A DNA stretch of 64,000 nt from Pseudomonas cichorii (lineage in GTDB: Bacteria; Pseudomonadota; Gammaproteobacteria; Pseudomonadales; Pseudomonadaceae): contig NZ_CP074349.1 of assembly GCF_018343775.1 (NCBI RefSeq), positions 1,478,001-1,542,000 of the forward strand, given 5' to 3'. Positions 11,175 through 24,604 of the stretch are shown here, one piece after another (the stretch's first letter is position 1; every line of letters starts with the position of its first letter). The notes below the pieces were generated by a model, which saw only the letters and a program-made list of their open reading frames with translations, did not search any database and was not told where the DNA came from. A program made the position numbers and the translations under genes.

Positions 11175-11864
11175 ATGTTGAAAGGCTACGGGGCTGTAAT
11201 CCTCGAAGGTGCCGGGCTGACCTTGCAGTTGGCTCTGTCATCGATGGCCCTGGCAATCATTCTCGGTCTGATTGGTGTGGCGTTGCGTCTGTCGCCGCTG
11301 CGCTGGCTGGCGTGGTTGGGCGATCTGTACTGCACGGTGATTCGCGGTATTCCCGATCTGGTGCTGATTCTCCTGATCTTCTACGGCGGGCAGGATCTGA
11401 TCAACCGTGTCGCGCCCTTGCTGGGCTTCGACGACTACATCGACCTTAACCCGTTGCTGGCCGGTATCGGCACCCTGGGGTTCATTTTCGGTGCCTACCT
11501 TTCCGAAACCTTTCGCGGTGCCTTCATGGCGATTCCGAAGGGGCAGGCCGAGGCTGGCATGGCCTATGGCATGAGCCGCCTGAAGGTGTTTTTCCGGATA
11601 CTGGTACCGCAGATGATCCGCCTTGCGATCCCCGGTTTTACCAATAACTGGCTGGTACTCACCAAGGCGACCGCGCTGATTTCCGTGGTCGGTCTGCAAG
11701 ACATGATGTTCAAGGCCAAGCAGGCGGCAGATGCCACCCGCGAGCCTTTCACTTTCTTCCTGGCGGTTGCTGCGATGTATCTGGTGATTACCAGTGTCTC
11801 GCTGCTCGCCTTGCGTTATCTGGAAAAACGCTACTCCGTAGGCGTAAAGGCGGCTGACCTATGA
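11175..11864 (+). CDS. aotQ: Arginine/ornithine ABC transporter permease AotQ
   Basis: A 229-residue inner-membrane permease of the polar amino acid (HisQ) family with about five membrane spans and the cytoplasmic EAA loop (PKGQAEAGMAYGMSRLKVF, about residues 117-135) that contacts the ATPase. The initial hydrophobic block LTLQLALSSMALAIILGLIG is characteristic. It overlaps aotM by four bases (ATGA), indicating coupled translation. Confidence 0.92.
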   Translation: MLKGYGAVILEGAGLTLQLALSSMALAIILGLIGVALRLSPLRWLAWLGDLYCTVIRGIPDLVLILLIFYGGQDLINRVAPLLGFDDYIDLNPLLAGIGTLGFIFGAYLSETFRGAFMAIPKGQAEAGMAYGMSRLKVFFRILVPQMIRLAIPGFTNNWLVLTKATALISVVGLQDMMFKAKQAADATREPFTFFLAVAAMYLVITSVSLLALRYLEKRYSVGVKAADL

Positions 11865-12559
11865 TCTTCGACTACAACGTCGTCTGGGAAAGCCTGCCGC
11901 TGTACGTTGGCGGCTTGCTGGTGACCCTGAAACTGCTCGGTATTTCCCTGGCATTCGGTCTGCTGGCGGCATTGCCGCTGGGTCTGATGCGGGTCTCGAA
12001 ACGCCGTTGGGTCAACTTCCCTGCCTGGCTGTACACCTACGTGATTCGCGGCACGCCGATGCTGGTGCAACTGTTCCTGATCTACTACGGGCTGGCCCAG
12101 TTTGAAGCGGTGCGCGAGAGCTTTCTGTGGCCGATGCTGTCCAGTGCCAGCTTCTGCGCCTGCCTGGCCTTTGCCATCAATACCAGTGCCTACACGGCCG
12201 AGATCATTGCCGGCAGCCTCAAGGCAACACCAGCTGGCGAAATCGAAGCGGCCAGGGCCATGGGCATGTCGCCGCTCAAGATGTATCGCCGCATTCTGCT
12301 GCCTTCCGCGCTGCGCCGTGCGCTGCCGCAATACAGCAATGAAGTCATCATGATGCTGCAGACCACAAGTCTGGCGTCCATCGTGACCCTTATCGACATT
12401 ACCGGTGCGGCCCGCACGGTCAATGCCCAGTACTACCTGCCTTTCGAGGCTTATATAACTGCAGGCGTTTTCTATTTGTGCCTGACATTCATTCTGGTGC
12501 GGTTGTTCAAGCTGGCGGAGCGTCGCTGGCTGGGCTACCTGGCTCCGCGGAAGGTCTGA
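11861..12559 (+). CDS. aotM: Arginine/ornithine ABC transporter permease AotM
   Basis: A 232-residue second permease subunit (HisM family). The EAA loop reads TPAGEIEAARAMGMSPLKMY (about residues 122-141). It forms the membrane heterodimer with AotQ, whose gene it overlaps, and is followed after one base by aotO. Part of the arginine uptake operon controlled by ArgR in P. aeruginosa. Confidence 0.92.
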   Translation: MIFDYNVVWESLPLYVGGLLVTLKLLGISLAFGLLAALPLGLMRVSKRRWVNFPAWLYTYVIRGTPMLVQLFLIYYGLAQFEAVRESFLWPMLSSASFCACLAFAINTSAYTAEIIAGSLKATPAGEIEAARAMGMSPLKMYRRILLPSALRRALPQYSNEVIMMLQTTSLASIVTLIDITGAARTVNAQYYLPFEAYITAGVFYLCLTFILVRLFKLAERRWLGYLAPRKV

Positions 12560-12560
12560 C

Positions 12561-13673
12561 ATGCAAAGAATCGATCATGTATTGCCGTGGGGAAGCCTCG
12601 GCACCGAGCGTCAACTGAGTGTTTTTCGTTTCGGCAGCGGCGAGCGCAAGGCCTATATCCAGGCCAGCCTGCATGCTGACGAGTTGCCAGGCATGCGTAC
12701 GGCCTGGGAGTTGAAAAAACGCCTGGGTCAGCTTGAAGAACAAGGCGCACTCAAAGGGGTTATCGAGCTGGTGCCGGTGGCCAATCCCCTGGGCCTGGGC
12801 CAATTGCTGCAAGGCGCTCACCAGGGGCGTTTCGAGTTTGGCAGCGGCAAGAACTTCAACCGCGATTTCACCGAATTGAGCGAACCTGTCGCCGAGTTGC
12901 TGGAAGGGCAGCTGGGTGACGATCCACGCGCCAATATTCAACTGATTCGGCAGGCCATGGCGGCTGCGCTCGATCGCTTGCCTGCTCCGCAAGGCGAACT
13001 GCAAGCCATGCAGCGCCTGCTGCTCAGTCATGCCTGCGTCGCAGATGTCGTGCTTGATCTGCATTGCGATGCCGATGCCGCTCTTCACATGTATGCCTTG
13101 CCGCAACACTGGCCGCAGTGGCGTTCGCTGTCTGCGCATCTGGATATCAAGGTCGCGCTGCTGGCCGAGGATTCCGGTGGCAGTTCCTTTGACGAGGCTT
13201 GTTCGCTGCCCTGGCTGCGTCTGTCGCGGATTTTCCCCGAAGCGCAGATTCCCCTGGCCTGTCTGGCCACGACCATCGAGCTGGGCGGTCAGGCCGATAC
13301 CGGCAAGTCTGAAGCCGAGGCGCATGCCGAAGGCATCCTGGCGTTCCTGGCCGAGCAGGGCTTTATCAGTGGCGACTGGCCAAAGCCTGGGCGGGAGGCC
13401 TGCGAGGGCATGCCGTTCGAGGGCACCGAGTTGCTGTATGCGCCTCATCCCGGCGTGGTGACGTTCCTGCGCGCTGCCGGTAGCTGGGTCGAAGTCGGTG
13501 ATCCGCTGTTCGAAGTCATCGATCCGTTGTCCGATCGGGTCAGCACCATCTGTGCGAATACTGCCGGTGTGTTATTCGCCATCGAGCGGCTTCGCTATGC
13601 TCAACCGGGTTTCTGGCTGGCCAAAGTGGCGGGGCGCACCGCGCTGCGTCACGGGCGTCTGCTCAGTGACTGA
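12561..13673 (+). CDS. aotO: AotO, succinylglutamate desuccinylase/aspartoacylase-family protein
   Basis: A 370-residue zinc-carboxypeptidase-like protein. SLHADELPGMRTAWELKK (about residues 32-49) and DLHCDADAALHMY (about 157-169) supply the expected H-x2-E and H metal ligands of the AstE/AspA fold. P. aeruginosa has a homologue at the same place in the operon; its exact reaction is not established to my knowledge, and it is distinct from AruE at 22526-23518. One base separates it from aotM. Confidence 0.85.
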   Translation: MQRIDHVLPWGSLGTERQLSVFRFGSGERKAYIQASLHADELPGMRTAWELKKRLGQLEEQGALKGVIELVPVANPLGLGQLLQGAHQGRFEFGSGKNFNRDFTELSEPVAELLEGQLGDDPRANIQLIRQAMAAALDRLPAPQGELQAMQRLLLSHACVADVVLDLHCDADAALHMYALPQHWPQWRSLSAHLDIKVALLAEDSGGSSFDEACSLPWLRLSRIFPEAQIPLACLATTIELGGQADTGKSEAEAHAEGILAFLAEQGFISGDWPKPGREACEGMPFEGTELLYAPHPGVVTFLRAAGSWVEVGDPLFEVIDPLSDRVSTICANTAGVLFAIERLRYAQPGFWLAKVAGRTALRHGRLLSD

Positions 13674-13695
13674 CTGTCTTGTGAGAATCGAAAGC

Positions 13696-14460
13696 ATGAA
13701 CAAACTGGAAGTCCAGGACCTGCACAAGCGTTATGGCAGTCATGAAGTGATCAAGGGCGTTTCCCTGACAGCCAAGGCAGGCGATGTCATCAGTATCATC
13801 GGCTCCAGCGGCTCGGGTAAAAGCACATTTCTGCGTTGCATCAATCTGCTTGAACAGCCCCATGCCGGCAAGATCCTGCTCAACAATGAAGAACTCAAAC
13901 TGGTGCCGAACAAGGAAGGCGGCCTGAAGGCTGCCGACCCCAAGCAGTTGCAGCGCATGCGCTCGCGTCTGTCCATGGTGTTTCAGCATTTCAACCTGTG
14001 GTCGCACATGACGGCCTTGCAGAACATCATCGAAGCGCCGGTGCATGTCCTGGGTGTTCCGAAAAAAGAGGCGCTTGAAAAGGCCGAGTATTACCTGGCC
14101 AAGGTCGGCGTGGCTCATCGCAAGGAAGCCTATCCGGGTCATATGTCCGGTGGCGAGCAACAGCGTGTGGCGATAGCCCGCGCCCTGGCCATGGAGCCGG
14201 AAGTCATGTTGTTCGATGAACCGACGTCCGCGCTGGACCCGGAACTGGTTGGCGATGTGCTCAAGGTCATGCAGGGCCTGGCCCAGGAAGGCCGGACCAT
14301 GGTGGTGGTCACTCACGAAATGGGTTTTGCCCGTGAGGTGTCGAACCAGTTGGTCTTTCTGCACCAGGGTGTGGTACTGGAGCGTGGCGATCCCCGCGAG
14401 GTCCTGGCCAATCCTCAGTCCGAGCGGTTGCAGCAGTTCCTCTCGGGCAGCCTCAAGTAA
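13696..14460 (+). CDS. aotP: Arginine/ornithine ABC transporter ATPase AotP
   Basis: A 254-residue ABC ATPase of the HisP/GlnQ type. Walker A GSSGSGKSTF (about residues 36-45), signature MSGGEQQRV (about 153-161), Walker B EVMLFDEPTSALD (about 174-186) and the switch His in VVVTHEM are intact. The ATG at 13696 is chosen because the upstream frame runs through the aotO gene and the family starts near KLEVQDLHKRYG. It powers the AotQM permease. Confidence 0.93.
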   Translation: MNKLEVQDLHKRYGSHEVIKGVSLTAKAGDVISIIGSSGSGKSTFLRCINLLEQPHAGKILLNNEELKLVPNKEGGLKAADPKQLQRMRSRLSMVFQHFNLWSHMTALQNIIEAPVHVLGVPKKEALEKAEYYLAKVGVAHRKEAYPGHMSGGEQQRVAIARALAMEPEVMLFDEPTSALDPELVGDVLKVMQGLAQEGRTMVVVTHEMGFAREVSNQLVFLHQGVVLERGDPREVLANPQSERLQQFLSGSLK

Positions 14461-14592
14461 TCAGCGGCATCGCCTCGGCGATGTCTTTTACAACAGAACA
14501 GGGCATGCTGCGCACCACGCAACATGCTCTGGCTACTCCAGTGCTAGCCTGTTGAGGTTCGGCCCTTGAGGCGATACGTATCGGATGTCCCA

Positions 14593-15585
14593 ATGACTGC
14601 CCATCGAATAGGTTTCCTTGTCTGGCCCGGCACCAAAGCCTTGACCCTGGCGTTGGCCGAGGAAGCCTTGCGCGTTGCCCAGAGCGTTCACCCTGAAGTG
14701 GTCTATGAGTTGTCATTCCTCCAGGCCGAGGTTGCCGATGAGCCTGCTGTAGCGGGTGCATGGCAATTGCCGGGAGAGCCGTGGACCGGTCGCATCGACG
14801 GTTTTCAGAAGCTGTTCCTGCTGGCGGACGAGCCGCCTGCTCCCATGTCGGCGGCCTTGGCCAGTGCTCTAAAGCAAGTGGTGCGCGCCGGATGTGCGAT
14901 TGGCGGGTTGTCCGCTGGCGTGTATCCGTTGGCCCAGCTTGGCTTGCTCGACGGTTATCGGGCTGCCGTGCACTGGCGCTGGCAGGATGATTTCAGCGAG
15001 CGCTTCCCCAAAGTCATTGCCACCAGTCACCTGTTCGACTGGGATCGTGACCGGCTGACCGCCTGTGGTGGCATGTCGGTGCTGGACCTGCTGTTGGCGG
15101 TTCTGTCCCGTGATCATGGTGCCGAACTGGCCGGTGCTGTTTCCGAAGAGCTGGTGGTCGAGCGTATTCGTGAAGGTGGCGAGCGTCAGCGCATTCCGCT
15201 GCAGAATCGCCTGGGCTCCAGCCATCCGAAGCTGACCCAGGCGGTCCTGCTGATGGAGGCGAATATCGAAGAGCCGCTGACCACCGATGAAATCGCCCAG
15301 CATGTCTGCGTGTCGCGTCGGCAGTTGGAGCGGATCTTCAAGCAGTACCTCAATCGGGTGCCGAGCCAGTATTACCTGGAGCTGCGCCTCAACAAGGCGC
15401 GGCAGATGCTGATGCAGACCAGCAAGTCGATCATCCAGATCGGCCTGTCCTGCGGCTTCTCCTCGGGCCCGCATTTCTCCAGCGCCTACCGCAACTTCTT
15501 TGGCGCCACGCCTCGCGAAGACCGCAACCAGCGTCGCAGCAACAGCCCCTTCGAGCTGTCTTCCGTTCCTGCCGAGCGTGGTTGA
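14593..15585 (+). CDS. argR: ArgR, AraC-family arginine regulator
   Basis: A 330-residue regulator with an N-terminal DJ-1/PfpI (GATase-like) sensor domain (about residues 5-190, IGFLVWPGTKALTL at its start) and a C-terminal AraC/XylS double helix-turn-helix (about 210-320, VSRRQLERIFKQYL and GFSSGPHFSSAYRNFFG). This is the Pseudomonas ArgR, unrelated to E. coli ArgR, which activates the aot and aru operons and represses biosynthesis in response to arginine. The ATG at 14593 gives the family-typical N-terminus; the frame also has a TTG at 14566. Confidence 0.93.
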   Translation: MTAHRIGFLVWPGTKALTLALAEEALRVAQSVHPEVVYELSFLQAEVADEPAVAGAWQLPGEPWTGRIDGFQKLFLLADEPPAPMSAALASALKQVVRAGCAIGGLSAGVYPLAQLGLLDGYRAAVHWRWQDDFSERFPKVIATSHLFDWDRDRLTACGGMSVLDLLLAVLSRDHGAELAGAVSEELVVERIREGGERQRIPLQNRLGSSHPKLTQAVLLMEANIEEPLTTDEIAQHVCVSRRQLERIFKQYLNRVPSQYYLELRLNKARQMLMQTSKSIIQIGLSCGFSSGPHFSSAYRNFFGATPREDRNQRRSNSPFELSSVPAERG

Positions 15586-15626
15586 GCAGCTTCGCGAGCG
15601 GAGCGTCGTCCGATCGCTCCCCACGT

Positions 15627-15648
15627 TGGAGCGAATTCATTCGCGAAA
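15627..15648. repeat. REP-like palindrome
   Basis: GGAGCGAATTCATTCGCGAA, a single copy of the short palindromic repeat also seen at 2580, 2954 and 23532, lies between argR and the aruC promoter region. Confidence 0.7.
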
Positions 15649-15678
15649 GCAGATAAACTGCGCCTTTGTGACGCAATA

Positions 15679-17042
<1,364 letters not shown>

Positions 17043-17177
17043 TACATTGCTGGACTTTCCGGTGTTCGCTTCTTGGCGGGCGCCGGACATTTTTCCTGTG
17101 CCGGGCGGCTTCCAGGCTGCGCGGTGCTCTTTTTAGTGCCGGTGTTTCCGGCCTGTGATCTGGTAAGGAGTGGCACC

Positions 17178-18209
17178 ATGCTGGTGATGCGCCCCGCGCA
17201 AATGGCTGATCTGGCAGAAGTCCAGCGCCTCGCCGCCGACAGTCCGATTGGTGTGACGTCCTTGCCTGACGATGCTGGTCGCCTGGGCGACAAGATCGGC
17301 GCTTCGGAGGCATCGTTCGCCGCCGAGGTCAGTTTCAATGGCGAAGAAACCTACTTCTTCGTGCTTGAAGACAGCGAGAACGGTCGTCTGGTGGGCTGTT
17401 CCGGCATCGTCGCTTCCGCAGGCTACTCCGAGCCGTTCTACAGCTTTCGTAACGAAACCTTCGTGCACGCCTCACGCGAGCTGAAGATCCACAACAAGAT
17501 CCACGTCCTGTCCCAATGCCATGACCTGACAGGCAACAGCCTGCTGACCAGCTTCTACGTGATCCCTGAACTGGTGGGCACCGCCTGGTCGGAGCTCAAT
17601 TCTCGCGGCCGCCTGCTGTTTGTCGCCAGCCACCCCGAGCGTTTCGCCGATTCGGTGGTGACCGAGATCGTGGGCTACAGCGACGAGAACGGCGACTCAC
17701 CGTTCTGGGATGCCATCGGGCGCAACTTCTTCGACCTGAACTATGCCGAAGCCGAACGCTTGTGTGGCCTGAAAAGCCGCACATTCCTGGCCGAGCTGAT
17801 GCCACATTATCCGATCTATGTCCCGCTCCTGACCGACGCCGCTCAGGAAGCCATGGGACAAGTGCATCCCCGTGCCCAGATCACCTTCGACATCCTGATG
17901 CGCGAAGGTTTCGAGACCGATCATTACATCGACATTTTCGACGGTGGCCCGACGCTGCACGCCCGGGTTTCCGGGATTCGCTCGATTGCCCAGAGCCGTC
18001 TGGTGCCGGTCAAGATCGACACCAGCGCAACGGACGATGCCGGCAAGGGCGCGCGCCTGTATCTGGTGACCAACGGGCTGCTGCAGGACTACCGCGCAAC
18101 CCTGCTGGAACTGGACTGGGCGCCCGGCCGGCCGGTGGTGCTGAGCCTGCAGGCCGCCGAGGCCCTGGGTGTCGGTGAAGGTGCCAGTGTGCGCCTGGTC
18201 GCCGTCTGA
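17178..18209 (+). CDS. aruF: Arginine/ornithine N-succinyltransferase, alpha subunit
   Basis: A 343-residue AstA-family acyltransferase of the GNAT superfamily. With AruG it forms the enzyme that succinylates arginine or ornithine from succinyl-CoA, the first AST step. The family signature SHPERFADSVVTEIVGYSDENG followed by SPFWDAIGRNFF is present. The frame is open to 17073, but ATG 17178 after AAGGAG (7 bases before) starts MLVMRPAQMADL like the family. It is about 31-35% similar-looking to its paralogue AruG next door. Confidence 0.94.
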   Translation: MLVMRPAQMADLAEVQRLAADSPIGVTSLPDDAGRLGDKIGASEASFAAEVSFNGEETYFFVLEDSENGRLVGCSGIVASAGYSEPFYSFRNETFVHASRELKIHNKIHVLSQCHDLTGNSLLTSFYVIPELVGTAWSELNSRGRLLFVASHPERFADSVVTEIVGYSDENGDSPFWDAIGRNFFDLNYAEAERLCGLKSRTFLAELMPHYPIYVPLLTDAAQEAMGQVHPRAQITFDILMREGFETDHYIDIFDGGPTLHARVSGIRSIAQSRLVPVKIDTSATDDAGKGARLYLVTNGLLQDYRATLLELDWAPGRPVVLSLQAAEALGVGEGASVRLVAV

Positions 18210-18279
18210 GCCTGATCGTCCGAACATAGCGGATTAGCCAGTTTTCCGGGCTCCAGAGGAGTCCGGTCGAGGAGATAAC

Positions 18280-20771
<2,492 letters not shown>

Positions 20772-20817
20772 TAGCAATGCGATGCACCTATAAAAACAGA
20801 TCTACGGAGCCTTGCCG

Positions 20818-22164
20818 ATGAAATCCTGTGAAGTCAATTTTGACGGTCTGGTTGGGCCTACTCACAACTACGGCGGTCTTTCGTACGGCAATGTGGCTTC
20901 CCAGCGCAACAGCCATCAGTGTTCTAACCCTCGCGAAGCGGCATTGCAGGGGCTGGCGAAGATGAAGGCGCTGATGGACATGGGGTTTACCCAGGGTGTA
21001 CTGGCTCCTCAGGAGCGCCCTGATGTTGCCGGGTTGCGTCAACTGGGTTTCAGCGGCAGCGATACTGAGGTGATCGAGCAGGCGGCAAGACATGACATGC
21101 CGCTGCTGGTCGCCAGTTGCTCGGCGTCGAGCATGTGGGTCGCCAATGCCGCGACTGTCAGCCCGAGTGCCGATACGGCCGATGGTCGCGTGCACTTCAC
21201 GGCGGCCAACCTGAACTGCAAATATCACCGCAGCATCGAGCATCCGACTACCAGTCGTGTGCTGAAAGCGATGTTCGCCAATGAGCAGCATTTTGCCCAT
21301 CACGCAGCACTGCCAGCGGTTGCGCAGTTCGGCGACGAAGGGGCGGCCAACCACACGCGCTTCTGCCACGACTATGGTCAGGCGGGGGTGGAGTTTTTCG
21401 TGTTCGGGCGCAGTGCTTTCGACACCCGCTACCCGGCACCGCAGAAATACCCGGCCAGGCAGACCCTTGAAGCTTCCAGGGCTGTGGCGCGTCTGCATGG
21501 CCTGAGCGACAGCGGCGTGGTCTATGGTCAGCAGAACCCGAGCGTGATTGATCAGGGCGTGTTTCACAACGACGTCATTGCGGTAGGCAATGGCGAAGTG
21601 CTTTTCTATCACGAGGATGCGTTTCTCAATACCGAGTCGATGCTGGGCGAGTTGCACGAAAAGCTCGGCCGTGCAGGCGGCCTGTTCCAGGCGATCTGTG
21701 TGCCGCGCGACGAGGTTTCGGTCGAAGATGCCGTGCGTTCCTATCTGTTCAACAGCCAGCTTTTGTCTCGCGCCGATGGTTCGATGCTGCTGATCGTGCC
21801 GCAGGAGTGCCAGGCCAATCTTCGTGTCTGGAATTACCTGCAGCGCCTGCTGGCCGATGGCGGTCCGATTCGCGAAGTGAAGGTCTTCGACCTCAAGCAA
21901 AGCATGCAGAACGGCGGCGGTCCGGCGTGCCTGCGCTTGCGCGTGGCCCTCAATGAAACCGAGCTGGCAGCGGTCAATCCCGGCGTCGTCATGACCCCGT
22001 CGTTATACGAAACCCTGACTCAATGGGTCGACAGGCACTATCGTGATCGTATGAGCGAAAGCGATCTGGCCGACCCGCAATTGTTGACCGAATGCCGTAC
22101 GGCATTGGATGAGCTCACGCAAATCCTTAAACTGGGCAGCGTTTATCCCTTTCAACTGGTTTGA
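20818..22164 (+). CDS. aruB: N-succinylarginine dihydrolase
   Basis: A 448-residue AstB of the guanidine-modifying (amidinotransferase) superfamily. It hydrolyses succinylarginine to succinylornithine, two NH3 and CO2. The start [21 protein letters not shown] and the C-terminal [12 protein letters not shown], holding the catalytic cysteine, are diagnostic. ACGGAG lies 8 bases before ATG 20818; a TTG at 20812 is less likely. Confidence 0.95.
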   Translation: MKSCEVNFDGLVGPTHNYGGLSYGNVASQRNSHQCSNPREAALQGLAKMKALMDMGFTQGVLAPQERPDVAGLRQLGFSGSDTEVIEQAARHDMPLLVASCSASSMWVANAATVSPSADTADGRVHFTAANLNCKYHRSIEHPTTSRVLKAMFANEQHFAHHAALPAVAQFGDEGAANHTRFCHDYGQAGVEFFVFGRSAFDTRYPAPQKYPARQTLEASRAVARLHGLSDSGVVYGQQNPSVIDQGVFHNDVIAVGNGEVLFYHEDAFLNTESMLGELHEKLGRAGGLFQAICVPRDEVSVEDAVRSYLFNSQLLSRADGSMLLIVPQECQANLRVWNYLQRLLADGGPIREVKVFDLKQSMQNGGGPACLRLRVALNETELAAVNPGVVMTPSLYETLTQWVDRHYRDRMSESDLADPQLLTECRTALDELTQILKLGSVYPFQLV

Positions 22165-22227
22165 AAGTTCTGACGCGCAGGCCTTTATGTCCTGCGCGTG
22201 ATTTCCATCTTTATAGAGAATCCGAAC

Positions 22228-22512
22228 ATGAGCGACGCCCTGCAATTAATCCTCGAAGACACTGATGGCACCCAGCTGGAAACTTCCTGCACCCGCGTAG
22301 CCGTCCTCTGGCAGGGTAAAGAGCTGTGGATCCAGCAAGATGGCCGTGGCCAGTTGCTGATCGGTGTCGACGTCGAAGAAGGCGATGCCGAATACGCCAA
22401 CCTCCTGTTGCGCCCACTGGCCACCAACCTGGTCAGCCTGCAACTGGAAATGGAGCCGGCTGATCCTGGTGAAGAAGATGGTCACGTACACGGACCGGAC
22501 TGCAATCACTGA
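22228..22512 (+). CDS. Uncharacterised 94-residue protein embedded in the aru operon
   Basis: A small acidic protein starting [17 protein letters not shown] and ending in a histidine/cysteine tail (HVHGPDCNH). It lies 63 bp after aruB and 13 bp before aruE on the same strand, and pseudomonads have an uncharacterised gene at this place as I recall. The HxHxxxC tail could bind a metal (inference). It has no recognisable catalytic domain. Length and codon use support a real gene. Confidence 0.8.
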   Translation: MSDALQLILEDTDGTQLETSCTRVAVLWQGKELWIQQDGRGQLLIGVDVEEGDAEYANLLLRPLATNLVSLQLEMEPADPGEEDGHVHGPDCNH

Positions 22513-22525
22513 TCAGGAGCCGCCT

Positions 22526-23518
22526 ATGCTCGCCCTCGGTAAACTGCTTGAACTGACTCTGGCCGGGCGCGAGCCCACGGAAAAGACTCAACTGACCGTC
22601 GGCGGCGTACGCATGCGCTGGCTGGGGGAGGGCGCACTCGAAGTACGTGCGCCTCAGGATCGGGACAATGGCACCGATTTGCTGTTGTCTGCCGGTATCC
22701 ATGGTAACGAAACAGCCCCCATCGAGCTGCTGGACGAATTGATCCGCAGCATCGCACGCGGCGATCTCAAGCCGCGTGCCCGTATTCTGTTCCTGTTCGG
22801 CAACCCCGAGGCCATGCGCCGCGGCACACGTTATGTCGAGCAGGACGTCAACCGGCTGTTCAGTGGTCGTCACGAACAGGCGGGCGGTTCAGAGGCCTTG
22901 CGCGCCTGCGAGCTGGAGCGTCTGGCCGCCAGCTTCTTCAGCGTGCCGGACCGCTATCGCCTGCATTACGACCTGCACACCGCCATTCGAGGCTCGACCA
23001 TTGAGCAGTTTGCGCTGTATCCCTGGAAAGAAGGCCGACAGCATTCCCGTCGTGAACTGGCGCGTCTGCGCACTGCCGGCATGAGCGCGGTGCTGCTGCA
23101 GAACAAGCCTTCCATCGTATTCAGTGCCTATACCTACGATCAGCTCGGTGCTGAGTCTTTCACGCTGGAACTGGGCAAGGCCCGGCCATTTGGCCATAAC
23201 CAGCAGGTTAACCTCACGGCACTGCGCAAGGTTCTGGAGCAGATGATCGAAGGTGTCGAGCCTGAGTCGAGCGAGGACCTGGAGGGCTTGCAGCTATTCA
23301 GCGTGGCTCGGGAAATCATCAAGCGCAGCGATGCATTCATCCTGAACTTGCCTGACGATGTGCAAAATTTTGCGCCGCTGGAAAAAGGCTACGTGCTGGC
23401 CGAAGACGCGGGTGGTTCGCGCTGGGTGGTGGAAGAGGAAGGGGCGCGGATCATTTTCCCCAATCCAAAAGTGGGGAATGGTTTACGGGCCGGGATTTTG
23501 ATTGTTCCGGCGGTCTGA
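22526..23518 (+). CDS. aruE: Succinylglutamate desuccinylase
   Basis: A 330-residue AstE, the last AST enzyme, splitting succinylglutamate into glutamate and succinate. Zinc ligands are expected in [14 protein letters not shown] (about residues 57-70) and [10 protein letters not shown] (about 148-157). ATG 22526 follows CAGGAG by 8 bases; the frame upstream overlaps the preceding gene and is not used. The aru operon ends here, followed by a REP-like pair. Confidence 0.94.
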   Translation: MLALGKLLELTLAGREPTEKTQLTVGGVRMRWLGEGALEVRAPQDRDNGTDLLLSAGIHGNETAPIELLDELIRSIARGDLKPRARILFLFGNPEAMRRGTRYVEQDVNRLFSGRHEQAGGSEALRACELERLAASFFSVPDRYRLHYDLHTAIRGSTIEQFALYPWKEGRQHSRRELARLRTAGMSAVLLQNKPSIVFSAYTYDQLGAESFTLELGKARPFGHNQQVNLTALRKVLEQMIEGVEPESSEDLEGLQLFSVAREIIKRSDAFILNLPDDVQNFAPLEKGYVLAEDAGGSRWVVEEEGARIIFPNPKVGNGLRAGILIVPAV

Positions 23519-23531
23519 CTTCATCGGCCTC

Positions 23532-23587
23532 TTCGCGAATGAATTCGCTCCTGCAGAGTCGGCGTAGGAGCGAATTTATTCGCGAAA
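23532..23587. repeat. Pair of inverted REP-like elements
   Basis: TTCGCGAATGAATTCGCTCCTGC is followed after a short spacer by TAGGAGCGAATTTATTCGCGAA on the opposite strand, so the two copies form one large imperfect hairpin between convergent aruE and ribH. Such paired REPs can act as transcript 3' ends. Confidence 0.8.
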
Positions 23588-23588
23588 A

Positions 23589-24101
23589 TCAGCTAGCGGC
23601 TTTCTGCAGCGTCTCAAGACGGCGCAGGGCGCGGACCTTGTTCAGGGTGTCGGCACAGGTCTTGGCGGCTTCCTCGCCCTTGTGGACGAAATGCTCGAAG
23701 AAGAATTTGTGATGCTCTTCGCCTGCATGGAAATGATGCGGGGTCAGGACCACTGAGAAAACTGGCACTTCGGTTTCCAGCTGGACCTGCATGAGCGCGC
23801 TGACCACCGATTGCGCCACGAACTCGTGACGGTAAATGCCGCCATCCACCACCAGGCCGGCAGCGATGATGCCCGAGTAGCGACCGGTATTGGCCAGCAG
23901 TTTTGCATGCAGAGGGATTTCAAAGGCACCGCCGACTTCAAAGAAATCGATATCGCTCTCGGTGTAACCATGGTTGGCCATTTCGGCGACGAAGCCTTTT
24001 CGGCTCTGATCTACTATATCCTTGTGCCAGCAGGCCTGGATGAACGCGATACGTTCGTTCGAGTGATTTTTGCTCTTGCTGTCGATTGCAGTGGGTTGCA
24101 C
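23589..24101 (-). CDS. ribH: 6,7-dimethyl-8-ribityllumazine synthase (RibH2 type)
   Basis: A 170-residue lumazine synthase of the second, decameric type: GAFEIPLHAKLL and VFSVVLTPHHFH (with the catalytic histidine). It condenses ribulose-derived butanone phosphate with ribityl-aminouracil in riboflavin synthesis. I choose GTG 24101 because AGGAG is 9 bases upstream; an in-frame ATG at 24137 lies ahead of that site and would read through it. An FMN riboswitch is upstream. It is probably a paralogue of the main ribH of the rib operon. Confidence 0.88.
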   Translation of the reverse strand: MQPTAIDSKSKNHSNERIAFIQACWHKDIVDQSRKGFVAEMANHGYTESDIDFFEVGGAFEIPLHAKLLANTGRYSGIIAAGLVVDGGIYRHEFVAQSVVSALMQVQLETEVPVFSVVLTPHHFHAGEEHHKFFFEHFVHKGEEAAKTCADTLNKVRALRRLETLQKAAS

Positions 24102-24110
24102 GTGTTCTGA

Positions 24111-24133
24111 CTCCTGTTTATGAAAAAAACAGG
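24111..24133 (-). promoter_or_regulatory. Hairpin overlapping the ribH ribosome-binding site
   Basis: On the transcript, CCTGTTT pairs with AAACAGG over a 7-base loop; the AGG of the AGGAG Shine-Dalgarno lies in the 3' arm. It fits translational control by the upstream riboswitch (inference). Confidence 0.55.
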
Positions 24134-24221
24134 GCATTGGATCGAAAGGGATTCAGGTTGCGTATGAAAGCCCCATGAACTCATGTAGTCCATGCAGAGG
24201 TTTGCACACGGTCCTGATGGT

Positions 24222-24390
24222 ACATCCCGTTCTCTCTTCATCCGGACTATGACCGTCGGCCCCGGAATCACACCGGGTCTGCTGACCTTGAAGCGCTTCA
24301 GTTCAAGCCTGAAACTCCCCAAGCGCTCGCGGGCTAGACGCATTGCGCGCCATTACCGCCGGTGGGGAATTACACCCCGCCCTGAGAACG
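24222..24390 (-). promoter_or_regulatory. FMN riboswitch (RFN element)
   Basis: Read on the minus strand the segment shows the conserved RFN blocks in order: GTTCTCAGGGCGGGGTG, AATTCCCCACCGGCGGT, AGCCCGCGAGCGC, GGTCAGCAGACCCGGTG, ATTCCGGGGCCGACGGT and a closing AGTCCGGATGAAGAGAGAA. All helices of the FMN aptamer can form. It lies about 120 bases before ribH and should switch that gene off when FMN is plentiful. Confidence 0.97.
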
Positions 24391-24604
24391 TTGCCGACAT
24401 TGTTCATGTCGGGGCGGGATTTTTATCACAGTTTTTTCCATCCTGCATGGACACTTTCGTACGGTGTCCCTACCTTTTGCTTATAAGAGGATCGGAGTGC
24501 CCCAGGCCCTGGACCTTGATTATCATGGCAAACCTCAGTAATGCCTTGTTGCAACCTTGAGGTTGCCTGCATTATCGGTCTTCGAGTTTTCAGGGAGCGT
24601 ATTC

